DNA of 64,000 nt from CADEDH01 sp050330635. GTDB lineage: Bacteria; Actinomycetota; Acidimicrobiia; Acidimicrobiales; SZUA-35. The position numbers and the translations under genes were made by a program. The notes beneath the pieces were generated by a model. It saw nothing but the letters and a program-made list of their open reading frames with translations. It searched no databases and was not told the DNA's origin. The stretch is taken from contig JBHJNQ010000069.1 in assembly GCA_050330635.1 (NCBI GenBank), positions 1 to 64,000 of the forward strand. Direction: 5' to 3'. Shown one piece after another: positions 1 through 8,631 of the stretch (position 1 is its first letter; every line of letters starts with the position of its first letter).

Positions 1-43
1 CCGACCACCCCCGACCACCCGACCCCCCGACCCCCCGACCACG
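1..43. repeat. low-complexity CCGACCACCC-type tandem sequence
   Basis: The first 43 bases are imperfect copies of a 7-10 base unit of the type CCGACCACCC / CGACCCCC. It lies in the non-coding leader of the first gene and continues off the window edge, so its true length is unknown. No function is evident. Confidence 0.5.
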
Positions 44-85
44 GCTGAGGGGCGGGCCCCAGGGCGGGCGTGACAAGATCGGCCC

Positions 86-928
86 ATGAGCTTCGATGTA
101 GCGGGCCGGACGGGGGTCGACACCAGCGTCGAGGGGCGCCTGGGCGGGAAGAAGGCCGTGGTGGTCGGCGGGGGCCAGCTCCCGGGGGAGACCATCGGCA
201 ACGGCAAGGCCACGGCGCTGTTGTTCGGGTGGGCGGGGGCCGAGGTGATGGTGGTCGACGCCCACCTCGGCCGGGCCGAGGAGACGGTGGCAGAGATCAT
301 CGACGCCGGCGGGGCGGCCTTCGCCCACCGGTGTGACATCACGGCCGAGTCCGAGTGCGAGTCGATGATCGCCGTCGCCACCGACCGGATGGGGCGCATC
401 GACGTGCTCCACAACAACGTGGGTATCGGGACCGACGACGGCAGCCCCACCCGCATCACCGAGGAGGGCCTCGATCACATCATCGACGTGAACCTCAAGG
501 GTCTGGTGTTCACGTGCAAACACGCCATCCCGGTGATGCGACCCCAGGGGTCGGGGAGCATCATCAACATCTCGTCGGTGGCCGCCATCAGCCCCTTCCC
601 CGGGGTCGGCTACAAGACGACCAAGGCCGCAGTGAACGGCTACACCCAGAGCCTGGCCCTCCGCCTGGCCCGCGACGGGATCCGGGCCAACGTGATCATG
701 CCCGGCCTGATGAACACGCCGATGGCGATCGACGCCAACCTCGCCTACCGTGACCTGACCCGCCAGGAGCTGGTGGAGCAGCGCGACCGGCAGGTGCCAC
801 TGGGGCGGCGGATGGGGGAGGGCTGGGACATCGGCTACGCCGCCCTCTTCCTCGCCTCCGACGAGTCCCGATTCATCACCGGCGTCGCCCTCCCCGTCGA
901 CGGCGGGTCCAGCGCCCGGGTCGGCTGA
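86..928 (+). CDS. SDR family NAD(P)-dependent oxidoreductase
   Basis: Short-chain dehydrogenase/reductase of 280 aa, a cytoplasmic NAD(P)-dependent alcohol/ketone oxidoreductase whose substrate cannot be read from sequence. The Rossmann fold starts near residue 24. The glycine-rich loop is longer than in the classical TGxxxGxG pattern (GGG at 28-30, then G34, G38 and G40), a variant I believe occurs in other actinobacterial SDRs. The NNVG structural motif (110-113), the catalytic Ser near 163-164, and Y176/K180 of YxxxK are present, so the enzyme should be active. Length is normal for the family. The start ATG has no clear Shine-Dalgarno, but CAAGAT lies 6 nt upstream and could be the -10 of a leaderless transcript. 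It stands alone, with no neighbour naming its pathway. Confidence 0.9.
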   Translation: MSFDVAGRTGVDTSVEGRLGGKKAVVVGGGQLPGETIGNGKATALLFGWAGAEVMVVDAHLGRAEETVAEIIDAGGAAFAHRCDITAESECESMIAVATDRMGRIDVLHNNVGIGTDDGSPTRITEEGLDHIIDVNLKGLVFTCKHAIPVMRPQGSGSIINISSVAAISPFPGVGYKTTKAAVNGYTQSLALRLARDGIRANVIMPGLMNTPMAIDANLAYRDLTRQELVEQRDRQVPLGRRMGEGWDIGYAALFLASDESRFITGVALPVDGGSSARVG

Positions 929-1007
929 CCCGGGGCTGCGAGGTCGTCAGGGGCGAGGTGTCCTCGCCGGCCAGACCGCCGGCGTGGGTCAACGGGCGTC
1001 CGGCCCG

Positions 1008-1013
1008 TAGTGT
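1008..1013 (+). promoter_or_regulatory. TANNNT -10 box, probable leaderless promoter
   Basis: TAGTGT ends 7 nt before the ATG at 1021 and no Shine-Dalgarno is present. This spacing places the transcription start at or next to the start codon, as in leaderless actinobacterial transcripts. Confidence 0.45.
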
Positions 1014-1020
1014 GCTGTGA

Positions 1021-1896
1021 ATGTTGCGGGTCATGCAGCTCAATGCGGGATCGTTCTTCGAGCCGGCATGGGAGGAACGACGGAGCGAGATCGTGGCCTG
1101 GATCGACGAGGTCGCGCCCGACGTCGTGTGCCTCCAGGAGATCTGGCGGTCGAGCACGGTCGCGACGACGGCCTCGTGGCTGGCGGAGCGGGCGGTGGGG
1201 GACTGGCACCTGGCCTTCGGCGGCATGCCGATGTCGCGCCGGCGGACCACCGACACCACCGTGGAATTCGGCCCGGCCGTGCTCTCCCGCTGGCCGTTCG
1301 ACGAGGAAGAGCTCCACATCCTGCCCCTGGGCCCGGGCGGGGGGAACCGCTCGGCCAAGTCATGGGGCGTGCTTCGCGTTCGCACCGCCGCCCTCGACGT
1401 GTTCTCGGTTCACCTGGCCGCCGCCCCCCACGAGACCGACCTGCGCCAGGCCCAGGTCGTCGCCCTCGACCAGCTCATCACCACCGTTCGCAACGAGACC
1501 GTGACCGACGAGCACGGCGAGCGTCGGCCGGGGATGCCGGTCATCGTCGGTGGCGACTTCAACGCCGAGCCCGACAGCGACGAGATCCGGTTCCTGTGCG
1601 GGTTGACCGCCCTCGGGGAGCGGACGACCTTCTACCAGGACGCCTGGCGGGTGGCCGGCGACGGCGGCCCGGGGCTGACCCAGGACTGGCGCCACAACCC
1701 GCTGGCCGCCGATCTGAACGTGCACCGCAAGCGGATCGACTACGTCTTCGTCGGCGACGCCTTCCGGCGCGTGGGCGACGGGGGACGGATCCTCACCACC
1801 TCGCTGGTCTGCAACCAGTCGCGGACCGGGGGCATGCTGGCCAGCGACCACTTCGGCGTGGTGGCCGACATCGTCTGGCCGACCCGCCCGGCCTGA
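1021..1896 (+). CDS. endonuclease/exonuclease/phosphatase family protein
   Basis: A 291-aa protein of the EEP (DNase I / exonuclease III / sphingomyelinase) fold. Visible motifs in order are the N-terminal QLNAG strand, LQEI with the metal-binding Glu, GGDFN with the catalytic Asp/Asn, IDYVF, and the C-terminal SDHFG with the catalytic Asp-His pair. The metal-dependent phosphodiesterase site therefore looks complete. The substrate could be nucleic acid, a phospholipid head group or a phosphorylated metabolite; sequence alone does not decide. No signal peptide is visible, so it is probably cytoplasmic. Its start is supported by the leaderless-type promoter just upstream. It is the last + gene before an opposing methyltransferase. 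Confidence 0.88.
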   Translation: MLRVMQLNAGSFFEPAWEERRSEIVAWIDEVAPDVVCLQEIWRSSTVATTASWLAERAVGDWHLAFGGMPMSRRRTTDTTVEFGPAVLSRWPFDEEELHILPLGPGGGNRSAKSWGVLRVRTAALDVFSVHLAAAPHETDLRQAQVVALDQLITTVRNETVTDEHGERRPGMPVIVGGDFNAEPDSDEIRFLCGLTALGERTTFYQDAWRVAGDGGPGLTQDWRHNPLAADLNVHRKRIDYVFVGDAFRRVGDGGRILTTSLVCNQSRTGGMLASDHFGVVADIVWPTRPA

Positions 1897-1941
1897 CACC
1901 GATCGATCGGTTGGTCGTGGGGCCCCACGGTCGGGGCGGGC

Positions 1942-2748
1942 TCAGGGGATGGCCAGGATCTCGCCATGGAGCACCGTGAACCAGGCGTCGGGGTCGTCGG
2001 CCCAGGCGAGGAAGGCGTCGGCCACGGTCTGGAGCTCGTCGGTGGTGGCCATTCCCCCCGCCACCGCCTGGTCGGCCACCGACGAGGCGGTCATGCGCTG
2101 GGCCCAGGTGCCACCCCACCACCGTCGGGTGTTGTCGTCGGCGTAGCACCAGACGGAGGCGCTGGCTCGGATGTCGGCCAGCCCGGCCTCCCGGGCCCAG
2201 GCCAGTATCCGGCGGCCGGCGTCGGGTTCGGCGCCGTTGGATCGGGCCACGGCGGAGTAGATCTCCCGCCACCGGTCGAGCCGGGGGTCGGCCGGCCACC
2301 ATGTCATGGCTCCGTAGTCGGCGTCGCGCACGGCGATCGTGCCCCCGGGCCGGGTCACTCGGGCCATCTCCCGCAGCGCCCCCACCGGATCGGAGAGGTG
2401 TTGGAGGACCTGGTGGGCGTGGACCACGTCGAACGAGTCGGACGGCTGGTCGAGGTGGTAGATGTCGCCCACCGCTGCAGTCATGTTGGTGACACCCCGT
2501 TCGGCCGCCACCACGAGCGCCTCCTCCACCACCGAGGTCTCCCGGTCGAGGGCCACCACCTCGCCGGGGGCCACGATCCGGGCCAGGTCGGCGGTGATCG
2601 TGCCCGGACCGCAGCCCACGTCGAGGAGGCGCTGGCCGGCGTCGAGGTGGGGCAGGAGGTAGGCCGCCGAGTCGGCCGCCGAGCGCCGGCGGTGGGATCG
2701 CAGGACGGCCTCGTGGTGGCCGTGGGTGTAGACGTCGTCGGTGGTCAT
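1942..2748 (-). CDS. class I SAM-dependent methyltransferase
   Basis: A 268-aa class I methyltransferase. Motif I (DVGCGPGT, residues 43-50) binds S-adenosylmethionine. It is followed by the acidic LDRE end of strand beta 2, the VHAHQVLQHL segment typical of UbiE/COQ5-like and Methyltransf_11 enzymes, and the LREMARVTRPGG motif. The methyl acceptor is unknown. The open frame extends 62 codons further upstream, but I chose the ATG at 2748 because GGAG sits 6 nt before it and the upstream part has no conserved features and would overlap dapD's promoter. It is divergent from dapD, with about 180 bp between the starts. Confidence 0.88.
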   Translation of the reverse strand: MTTDDVYTHGHHEAVLRSHRRRSAADSAAYLLPHLDAGQRLLDVGCGPGTITADLARIVAPGEVVALDRETSVVEEALVVAAERGVTNMTAAVGDIYHLDQPSDSFDVVHAHQVLQHLSDPVGALREMARVTRPGGTIAVRDADYGAMTWWPADPRLDRWREIYSAVARSNGAEPDAGRRILAWAREAGLADIRASASVWCYADDNTRRWWGGTWAQRMTASSVADQAVAGGMATTDELQTVADAFLAWADDPDAWFTVLHGEILAIP

Positions 2749-2927
2749 GGTCGCTCCGCTCTGCGCTGGGCGTCGTTGCTGGCAGGCTAGGGGTCCGGCG
2801 CCGCCTCCCCCACGGGGGGAGCGGAGCCGACCCACCCGGAGGTGGATGACCGCGGGCCGGGCCCGTGGAAGCTGACGCCGAACAGAATCGCCGCCCGGTT
2901 CCCGGAACCTGGTGACAAACTGGCCCG

Positions 2928-3827
2928 ATGGCAACGCATCTCACCGGACACTCCTACGTCGACGTCGAGTCGGGGGCCACCCTCGATGCCTGGTTCCCCG
3001 CCGGCGACGTCGAACCGATCCGTTCCTGCCCGGCCGAGCGGGCCGGGTTCATCCGGGGCGAGAAGGTGGAGGTCACGATCGGGTCGCTCGACGAGCCGGC
3101 GGTCGACGCCGCCGACGCCTACGCCCGGCTCCACCTCCTCAGCCGCCGGGAGGTCCGACCCCACGGGGTCAACCTCGACGGGGTGTTCGGCCTGCTGGCC
3201 AACGTGGCGTGGACGAGCGCCGGCCCCGTGGTGCCCGCCCGGGTCGATGCCCTCCGGGCGGCGATGGGGGCCGAGGGCCACGATCTCCACGTGACCTCCG
3301 TCGACAAGTTCCCCCGCATGACCGACTACGTGATCCCCACGGGTGTCCGGATCGCCGACGCCGACCGGGTCCGTCTCGGGGCCCACCTGGCCGAGGGCAC
3401 CACCGTCATGCACGAGGGCTTCGTCAACTTCAACGCCGGGACCCTCGGCCCGTCGATGGTGGAGGGCCGCATCAGCGCCGGGGTCGTCGTCGGTGCTCAC
3501 TCCGACCTCGGGGGCAGCGCCTCGATCATGGGCACCCTGTCGGGGGGTGGCAACGAGGTCATCAGTGTCGGCGAGCACTGCCTCATCGGGGCCAACGCCG
3601 GCATCGGCATCTCCCTCGGCGACCGCTGCACGGTCGAGGCCGGCCTGTACGTCACCGGGGGAACGAAGGTGACCCTGCCCGACGGGGCGGTGATCAGGGG
3701 TCGTGAGCTCTCGGGTCGGTCGGGCCTGTTGTTCCGCCGCAACAGCATCACCGGCACCGTGGAGGCGGTCGGCTCCGACGGCGCCAAGTGGACCGGGCTC
3801 AACGACGCCCTCCACGCCAACCAGTAA
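2928..3827 (+). CDS. dapD: 2,3,4,5-tetrahydropyridine-2,6-dicarboxylate N-succinyltransferase
   Basis: DapD transfers succinate from succinyl-CoA to tetrahydrodipicolinate in the succinylase branch of lysine/meso-diaminopimelate synthesis. At 299 aa it matches the actinobacterial form, with an N-terminal globular part (about 1-110) and then a left-handed beta-helix of hexapeptide repeats (about 120-260, e.g. VRLGAHLAEGTTV and ISVGEHCLIGANAGIG). The SMVEGRI and GGSASIMGTL segments typical of DapD lie in the middle. The protein acts as a cytoplasmic trimer in the family. No other dap gene is nearby. A weak CAAACT box 6 nt before the ATG may drive leaderless transcription. Confidence 0.93.
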   Translation: MATHLTGHSYVDVESGATLDAWFPAGDVEPIRSCPAERAGFIRGEKVEVTIGSLDEPAVDAADAYARLHLLSRREVRPHGVNLDGVFGLLANVAWTSAGPVVPARVDALRAAMGAEGHDLHVTSVDKFPRMTDYVIPTGVRIADADRVRLGAHLAEGTTVMHEGFVNFNAGTLGPSMVEGRISAGVVVGAHSDLGGSASIMGTLSGGGNEVISVGEHCLIGANAGIGISLGDRCTVEAGLYVTGGTKVTLPDGAVIRGRELSGRSGLLFRRNSITGTVEAVGSDGAKWTGLNDALHANQ

Positions 3828-3889
3828 AGGGACCGGTACAACCCGTCGATGTCCGTCGTGTACGTCTGCACGCACGGGGGTCCATCGGT

Positions 3890-4447
3890 ATGGGCATCGT
3901 CACGGGGCAGGGCCGGGTCGGTCGCCTCGGCTACTTCGCTACCAACCTGGCCATCGGAGCGATCCTCTTCGTCCTCGGGTACGCCTCGCTCGACGTCGAC
4001 GACTTCACCGGTCAGGCCCGGTTGGATCCCCTCTTCCTGGTGGCCCTGGCCGTCGGGGTCTGGGCATCGTACGGCAACATGATCCGCCGGCTCCACGATC
4101 GGGGCCTGCCCGGCTGGTGGGTGTTGCTGTCGGTCGTGCCCTTCGTCAACTGGGCGCTCGGCCTCTACCTCCTGTTCGCTCCCGGCGACCCCATCAACAA
4201 CAGGTACGGTCCCCCGCCGGGCAAGACGGTGGCCTACTCGGTGGAGGCCCAACGGGATCGGGTCGACGCCATCGCCGCCGCCGCCGGCCGGGCCTACCAG
4301 GCCCGCAACGCGGCCTACCTCAACGAGGACGGCTCGTTCAACATGAACGGTTTGACCACGTCGACCGGCGGCGCCCCGGCGCCGTCCGGACCGTGCGACG
4401 GGCCCGACCCGCGCTGGGCCCCTCCCTCCGGGCCGCCCTCCCGCTGA
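3890..4447 (+). CDS. DUF805 family membrane protein
   Basis: A 185-aa integral membrane protein of the DUF805 family, whose function is unknown. GRVGRLGYF opens the domain. Three hydrophobic segments follow (about residues 15-33, 43-58 and 75-98), with the family hallmark RLHDRGLPGWW between the second and third. After the membrane part comes the family motif GDPINNRYGPPP, then a cytosolic tail of about 65 residues rich in Ala/Gly. I prefer the ATG at 3890 over the upstream in-frame start at 3788, which lies inside dapD's coding region and adds non-conserved basic sequence. Confidence 0.8.
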   Translation: MGIVTGQGRVGRLGYFATNLAIGAILFVLGYASLDVDDFTGQARLDPLFLVALAVGVWASYGNMIRRLHDRGLPGWWVLLSVVPFVNWALGLYLLFAPGDPINNRYGPPPGKTVAYSVEAQRDRVDAIAAAAGRAYQARNAAYLNEDGSFNMNGLTTSTGGAPAPSGPCDGPDPRWAPPSGPPSR

Positions 4448-4513
4448 CGTCCGCCCCGCACCCGCCGCCCCGGTTCGTCGAGGCGGCGACCCCGGAACAA
4501 CGTCGCACGTCGC

Positions 4514-4519
4514 TAGGGT
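4514..4519 (+). promoter_or_regulatory. TANNNT -10 box, probable leaderless promoter
   Basis: TAGGGT is followed by 6 nt and then the GTG start at 4526, with no Shine-Dalgarno between. It matches the spacing seen before other genes in this window. Confidence 0.45.
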
Positions 4520-4525
4520 GCGATC

Positions 4526-5311
4526 GTGCTTGCGTGGGCCATCGACCTCGACGGCGTGGTGTGGCGAGGCTCGGAGACCGTGCCGGGCTCCCCCGACGCC
4601 ATCGCCCGTCTCCGCCGGGCCGGTGCGGCGGTGGTCTTCGTCACCAACTCGGCGGTCCGGACCCCTGACGAGGTGGCGGACGAGCTCGCCCGCCACGGCA
4701 TCCCCGACGCCGCCGCCGACGTCATCACGTCCGCCGCCGCCGCCGCCTCCCTGGTCGAGCCCGGTCAGCGGGTGATCGTCGTCGGGTCCGACGGGCTGCG
4801 GGCGGCCGTCACCGGCCGGGGCGCCGAGGTCGTGGCGACCGGTCCGGCCGACGTCGTGGTCGTCGGGCTCACCGACACGTTCGCCTACGACGACGTGGCC
4901 CGGGCCATGACCGCCATCCGGGCCGGCGCCCGCTTCGTCGCCACGAACGACGACGCCACGTTCCCCGACGCCGGGCGGCTGCTGCCCGGCAACGGGGCGC
5001 TCGTGGCGGCCGTCGCCACCGCCGGCGGTCGCCCCCCCGACATCGTGGCCGGCAAGCCCCACGAGACGATCGCCCGGTTCGTCCGCCGGCGCATCGGCGA
5101 CGACGGGATCATGGTGGGCGATCGCCCCGAGACCGACGGGTTGTTCGCCCGCAGCCTCGGCTACCGCTTCGGTCTCGTCCTCACCGGGGTGGTCGGCCCC
5201 GACGACCTGCCGGTCGACCCGGAGCCCGATCATGTCGCCCCCGATCTCGCCGCCCTCGTCGACCACGTGCTCGCCGAGTTGGACCGGGAGCCTCCGCAGT
5301 CGCCATCATGA
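4526..5311 (+). CDS. HAD-superfamily hydrolase, NagD/4-nitrophenylphosphatase type
   Basis: A 261-aa HAD phosphatase of the IIA (NagD / phosphoglycolate phosphatase-like) group. Motif I DLDG carries nucleophile D7 and acid D9. Motif II is the VTNSAVRTPDEV segment near 38. The cap domain lies between about 90 and 180. Motif III Lys is in AGKPHE and motif IV is GDRPETD. It should dephosphorylate a small cytoplasmic metabolite. The GTG start is set by the leaderless-type promoter. Its stop codon overlaps the next gene's ATG (ATGA), so it is translationally coupled to the metallophosphoesterase. Confidence 0.88.
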   Translation: MLAWAIDLDGVVWRGSETVPGSPDAIARLRRAGAAVVFVTNSAVRTPDEVADELARHGIPDAAADVITSAAAAASLVEPGQRVIVVGSDGLRAAVTGRGAEVVATGPADVVVVGLTDTFAYDDVARAMTAIRAGARFVATNDDATFPDAGRLLPGNGALVAAVATAGGRPPDIVAGKPHETIARFVRRRIGDDGIMVGDRPETDGLFARSLGYRFGLVLTGVVGPDDLPVDPEPDHVAPDLAALVDHVLAELDREPPQSPS

Positions 5312-6108
5312 CCTCCATCCCCCGTGCGCCCTCCCCGGCGCCGACGAGGCCCATGACGACCAAGCGGCTGCGACTCCTCCACACATCCGACGTCCACCTC
5401 GGTGGCGGTTTCCGGACCCCCGACGACGGCGACCACCGCGACCACTGTCTCTGCCCCCTGCACGTGATCGAGCATCTCGTGGTGCGGGAGCGGGTCGACG
5501 CCATGCTCGTCGTCGGCGACCTGTTCGACCATCAGCGGGTGTCACCCGAGCTGGTGGCCGAGGTGCTGGGTCGGCTGGGCAACCTCGGGGTACCGTGCGT
5601 CGTCATCAACGGGAACCACGACGTCCACGACGAACGGTCGATCTACACCGGGTCGGTGGCCCACGATGCCGGAGTCGTCTTCCTCGACGACCACGGGGGC
5701 ACCACCGTCGAGCTCCTCGACGGGCACCTCGTCCTCTGGGGCAAGGCCATGCCCGTCCACGACCGCGGGTTCCGCCCCCTGCGCAACGTCCCGCCCCGCC
5801 CCCGCCACGATGCCTGGTGGGTCGTCGTCGGCCACGGGCACTTCGATCCGGCCGACGACGACGACGTGCTGGGCCGGTCGTCGCCTCTGTCGCCCGGCGA
5901 CATCGAGGCGACCGGGGCCGACTACGTCGCTCTCGGCCACTGGCACGTCCGAACCGAGGTCAGCACCGAGAACGTGACCGCCTGGTACTCGGGCGCCCCC
6001 TACGGCGTGGCCGCCACGGGGGTGATGAACGTGGTCGACCTCGACCCCGCTCGGGGTGTGGTCGTCGACGCCGTGGAGGTCACGTTGCCCCCGTCGGGCT
6101 GCGCCTGA
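5308..6108 (+). CDS. metallophosphoesterase, SbcD/Mre11-like core
   Basis: A 266-aa calcineurin-like phosphoesterase with all five metal-site blocks: TSDVHLG, VVGDLFDH, INGNHD, GHGHFD and LGHWHV. The arrangement resembles the catalytic half of SbcD/Mre11 nucleases, but no capping domain and no SbcC partner are present, so nuclease activity is only one possibility besides a general phosphodiesterase. The start overlaps the HAD gene by 4 bp; an alternative ATG lies 15 codons in, just before the conserved RLLHTSDVH. Coupling to the HAD gene suggests co-expression of two phosphate-ester hydrolases. Confidence 0.85.
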   Translation: MTSIPRAPSPAPTRPMTTKRLRLLHTSDVHLGGGFRTPDDGDHRDHCLCPLHVIEHLVVRERVDAMLVVGDLFDHQRVSPELVAEVLGRLGNLGVPCVVINGNHDVHDERSIYTGSVAHDAGVVFLDDHGGTTVELLDGHLVLWGKAMPVHDRGFRPLRNVPPRPRHDAWWVVVGHGHFDPADDDDVLGRSSPLSPGDIEATGADYVALGHWHVRTEVSTENVTAWYSGAPYGVAATGVMNVVDLDPARGVVVDAVEVTLPPSGCA

Positions 6109-6140
6109 CGGAGGCGTCGGCCACGGCTCCGGCGGGCCAC

Positions 6141-7340
6141 TCAGCCGACGTCGAGATCGTTCCACCCGGTGCCGCCCTCGAGGACGGCCCGCACCCGGGC
6201 CCAGCTGGCGTCGAGCTCGGCCTCCAGCTCCGGCGAGACGTCGGCCCTGGCGGCCGGGTCGGTCCGGTGGATCGTCAGCGTGGTTCCCTCGAGGTAGAGG
6301 GGGACGGCCCGGAGCTCCGTGGCGAAGCGGCCGTCGACGTCCTCGGTGACCGTCGCCACCACCAGTAGCTGGTCACGACGGGCCGCTTCCCGGTAGGCCG
6401 ACAACAGGTTGCCGAGCCCATAGACGAGCCATTCGCCGTCTATCCGCTCGATGGGCTGGACGACGTGGGCGTGGTGCCCGACGATGAGGTCGATGTCGTC
6501 GGACGCCAGCAGCCGGGGGCCGAGGTCGCGCTGCTGGGCGTTGGGTTCGCTGTCGTACTGCTCACCCCAGTGGAGCGAGACGACGACATAGTCGGCCCCG
6601 GCCCCTCGGGCGTCGGCGGCGTCGGCCAGGATTCGGCTCTCGTCGATCTGGTTCGACAGCCACGGGGTGTCGGCGGGGACGGTGAAGCCGTTGAACCAGT
6701 AGGTGTACGACAGGTGGGCCACCGCGGCGTCGCCGACCTCGATCCAGATGCTGTCGGCCGCCTCTTCCTCGCTGCGAGCCGTGCCCGAGTGGGCGAGACC
6801 GGCACGGTCGAGGACCTCGAGGGTCTCGGTCACGCCCTCGGGGCCGTGGTCGAGGGAATGGTTGGAGGCGGTGGAGCACGAGTCGTACCCGATGTCCCGC
6901 ACGTCGCCGGCGATGTCGCCCGGAGCTCGGAACCGGGGGTACGGGCGGAGCCGGGAGTTGTCGGCCGAGAGGTTGACCTCGAGGTGGCAGACGGCCCAGT
7001 CGGCGCCGGCCACCAGCGGTTCGAGCGCCGCCATCATCGGCCGGTAGTCGTACCGGCGATCGGGTTCGTCGACGGCGTTGGCGGCGGCCAGGGCGTTGAC
7101 CCGCTCGTGGAGCAGGAGGTCGCCGGTGAAGGCGAGGGTGAAGGACCGGGGTGGCACGGTCGCCGGCGGCCCGGTCGTCCGGGGCACGGTCGACGGCGGC
7201 CCGGACGAGGTGGGCCGGTCGGCGGCATCGGAGCCGATCGTGGCGGGCGTGGTGGCGGTGACCGACCGGTCGGCTCCGGGGGCGCAGGCGGCGACGAGCA
7301 CCGCCATCGCCATCGCCATCGCCACCAGCGCCCTCGCCAT
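6141..7340 (-). CDS. CapA-family lipoprotein
   Basis: A 399-aa protein of the CapA / poly-gamma-glutamate synthesis metallophosphatase-like family. It begins with a hydrophobic signal ending in the lipobox-like AACAPG near residue 20, so it is probably a lipoprotein outside the cell membrane. A Thr/Pro-rich linker of about 40 residues follows. The CapA domain (about 65-370) shows TGDLLLHE, CHLEVNL, NHSLDHG, SLHWGEQY and GHHAHVVQP, the calcineurin-like metal-binding blocks of this family. The biochemical role of CapA proteins is not settled, and no capB/capC or polyglutamate ligase is in the window. It converges with the metallophosphoesterase gene. Confidence 0.87.
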   Translation of the reverse strand: MARALVAMAMAMAVLVAACAPGADRSVTATTPATIGSDAADRPTSSGPPSTVPRTTGPPATVPPRSFTLAFTGDLLLHERVNALAAANAVDEPDRRYDYRPMMAALEPLVAGADWAVCHLEVNLSADNSRLRPYPRFRAPGDIAGDVRDIGYDSCSTASNHSLDHGPEGVTETLEVLDRAGLAHSGTARSEEEAADSIWIEVGDAAVAHLSYTYWFNGFTVPADTPWLSNQIDESRILADAADARGAGADYVVVSLHWGEQYDSEPNAQQRDLGPRLLASDDIDLIVGHHAHVVQPIERIDGEWLVYGLGNLLSAYREAARRDQLLVVATVTEDVDGRFATELRAVPLYLEGTTLTIHRTDPAARADVSPELEAELDASWARVRAVLEGGTGWNDLDVG

Positions 7341-7394
7341 GGAGCCGGGGCCAGCACCGGTCGGTCCGCCCGACCGGCACCGGCCCCCGGGATC

Positions 7395-8483
7395 TCAGTC
7401 GCCCGTGAGATGGGCGACGCGGGGCATGACCTCCTCGGCCAGCAGGCGCATCGACTTCTGCCACGGGTCGGGATTCTCCAAGTAGTCGAAGCCGAACAGC
7501 AGCAGCATGCCGAACCCGCCGACCTCGGCGTACACCTTCTCCAGCCGCTGGGCCACGGTGTCGGGTGAGCCGATCAGCCAGTTGTGCTCGGCGCAGTACT
7601 CGGGCGTGACCGCCTCGTTGGGCAGGCTCGGATCCGACTTGAGGAAGTCGAGGAAGTCGAACGCGCCGAGCAGCGGCAGGAAGTACTCCCGCATCATGCG
7701 GCCCATCATGGAGTTGACCGATAGCTCCCACGCCTCCTCGTCGGTATCGGCCACGAAGACCTCGCGCACCATGCGCCAGTCGCTGCGGTGGACCTCGAGG
7801 CCTGCCCTGGCCGCGCCGGCGGAGTAGGAGTCCCAGTGGCCGGCGCAGTAGGCCGGGTTGAGGTTGAGGCTGAGCGGGAGCCAGCCCCGCTCACCGGCCA
7901 TCTGCAGGGTCGGCGACGGCGACGACAGACCGGCCACACCGATGGGAGGATGGGGCTGCTGAAGGGGCTTGAGGTGCTGCACCAGGTAGTTGTCGGGCAT
8001 GCCGTGGGGGACGGCGCCCTTGAAGAACTTGCCATCGTGGACCCACCCGGGTTCCTGGGTCCAGATGTTCATGATGAGGTCGATGGCCTCGGCCGTCATC
8101 TCCCGGTTCTCGCCGGCCATCCCGTCGACCTGGAACATCTCCCAGTCGCTGGGCAGGCCCCCGGCGGCGATGCCGAACAGGAGCCGGCCGTCGGACAGGT
8201 GGTCCATCATCGCCACCCTGTTGGCGATCTCCACGGGGTTGTGGTAGGGCAGGAGGAACCCGCCGGGGCCGATCCGGATGTTCGAGGTCGCCCGCAGGGC
8301 CTCGACGGTGAGCAGATCGGGTGACGGGTTCGGCTCCCACTGGGCCACGTGGTGCTCGCCGATCCACGCCTCCTCGTAGCCGAACTCGTCAGCCCACTTG
8401 ATGGTCTGCAGATCCCACTCGTAGCCGTCCTTCAGGCTGCGCTCCGGTGGGTGGCTGGGCATCGTGAACATGCCGAGTTTCAT
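7395..8483 (-). CDS. LLM class flavin-dependent oxidoreductase
   Basis: A 362-aa bacterial-luciferase-like monooxygenase (TIM barrel). The KLGMFTMPSHPP start, EEAWIGEHH, a GGFLLPYHNP strand, DHLSDGRLLFGIAAGG and the C-terminal SPDTVAQRL segment are family hallmarks. The long form with this N-terminus resembles limonene-monooxygenase-type enzymes that use reduced flavin and O2; the substrate is unknown. The frame is open 63 codons further upstream, but the ATG at 8483 has a strong GGGGGA Shine-Dalgarno. It is divergent from an amidohydrolase, and the pair may act on the same compound. Confidence 0.9.
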   Translation of the reverse strand: MKLGMFTMPSHPPERSLKDGYEWDLQTIKWADEFGYEEAWIGEHHVAQWEPNPSPDLLTVEALRATSNIRIGPGGFLLPYHNPVEIANRVAMMDHLSDGRLLFGIAAGGLPSDWEMFQVDGMAGENREMTAEAIDLIMNIWTQEPGWVHDGKFFKGAVPHGMPDNYLVQHLKPLQQPHPPIGVAGLSSPSPTLQMAGERGWLPLSLNLNPAYCAGHWDSYSAGAARAGLEVHRSDWRMVREVFVADTDEEAWELSVNSMMGRMMREYFLPLLGAFDFLDFLKSDPSLPNEAVTPEYCAEHNWLIGSPDTVAQRLEKVYAEVGGFGMLLLFGFDYLENPDPWQKSMRLLAEEVMPRVAHLTGD

Positions 8484-8631
8484 TCGTCCCCCTGGGGTGT
8501 CGTGACCGATTGATGAACTCAACCAGTATCCCGTCGGGGTTCGGCGCGGTCTAGTCGGCCGTCGTGACCCGCAGGCGACGCCGATCGGGGCCCGGTCTCG
8601 ACGCCGCCCGCGCCCGGCGCGATAGTGGCTA

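Noticed and set aside
3497..5266. A 589-codon frame on the minus strand
   Set aside because: It lies antisense to dapD, the DUF805 gene and the HAD gene, all with clear motifs; the translation has no recognisable fold.
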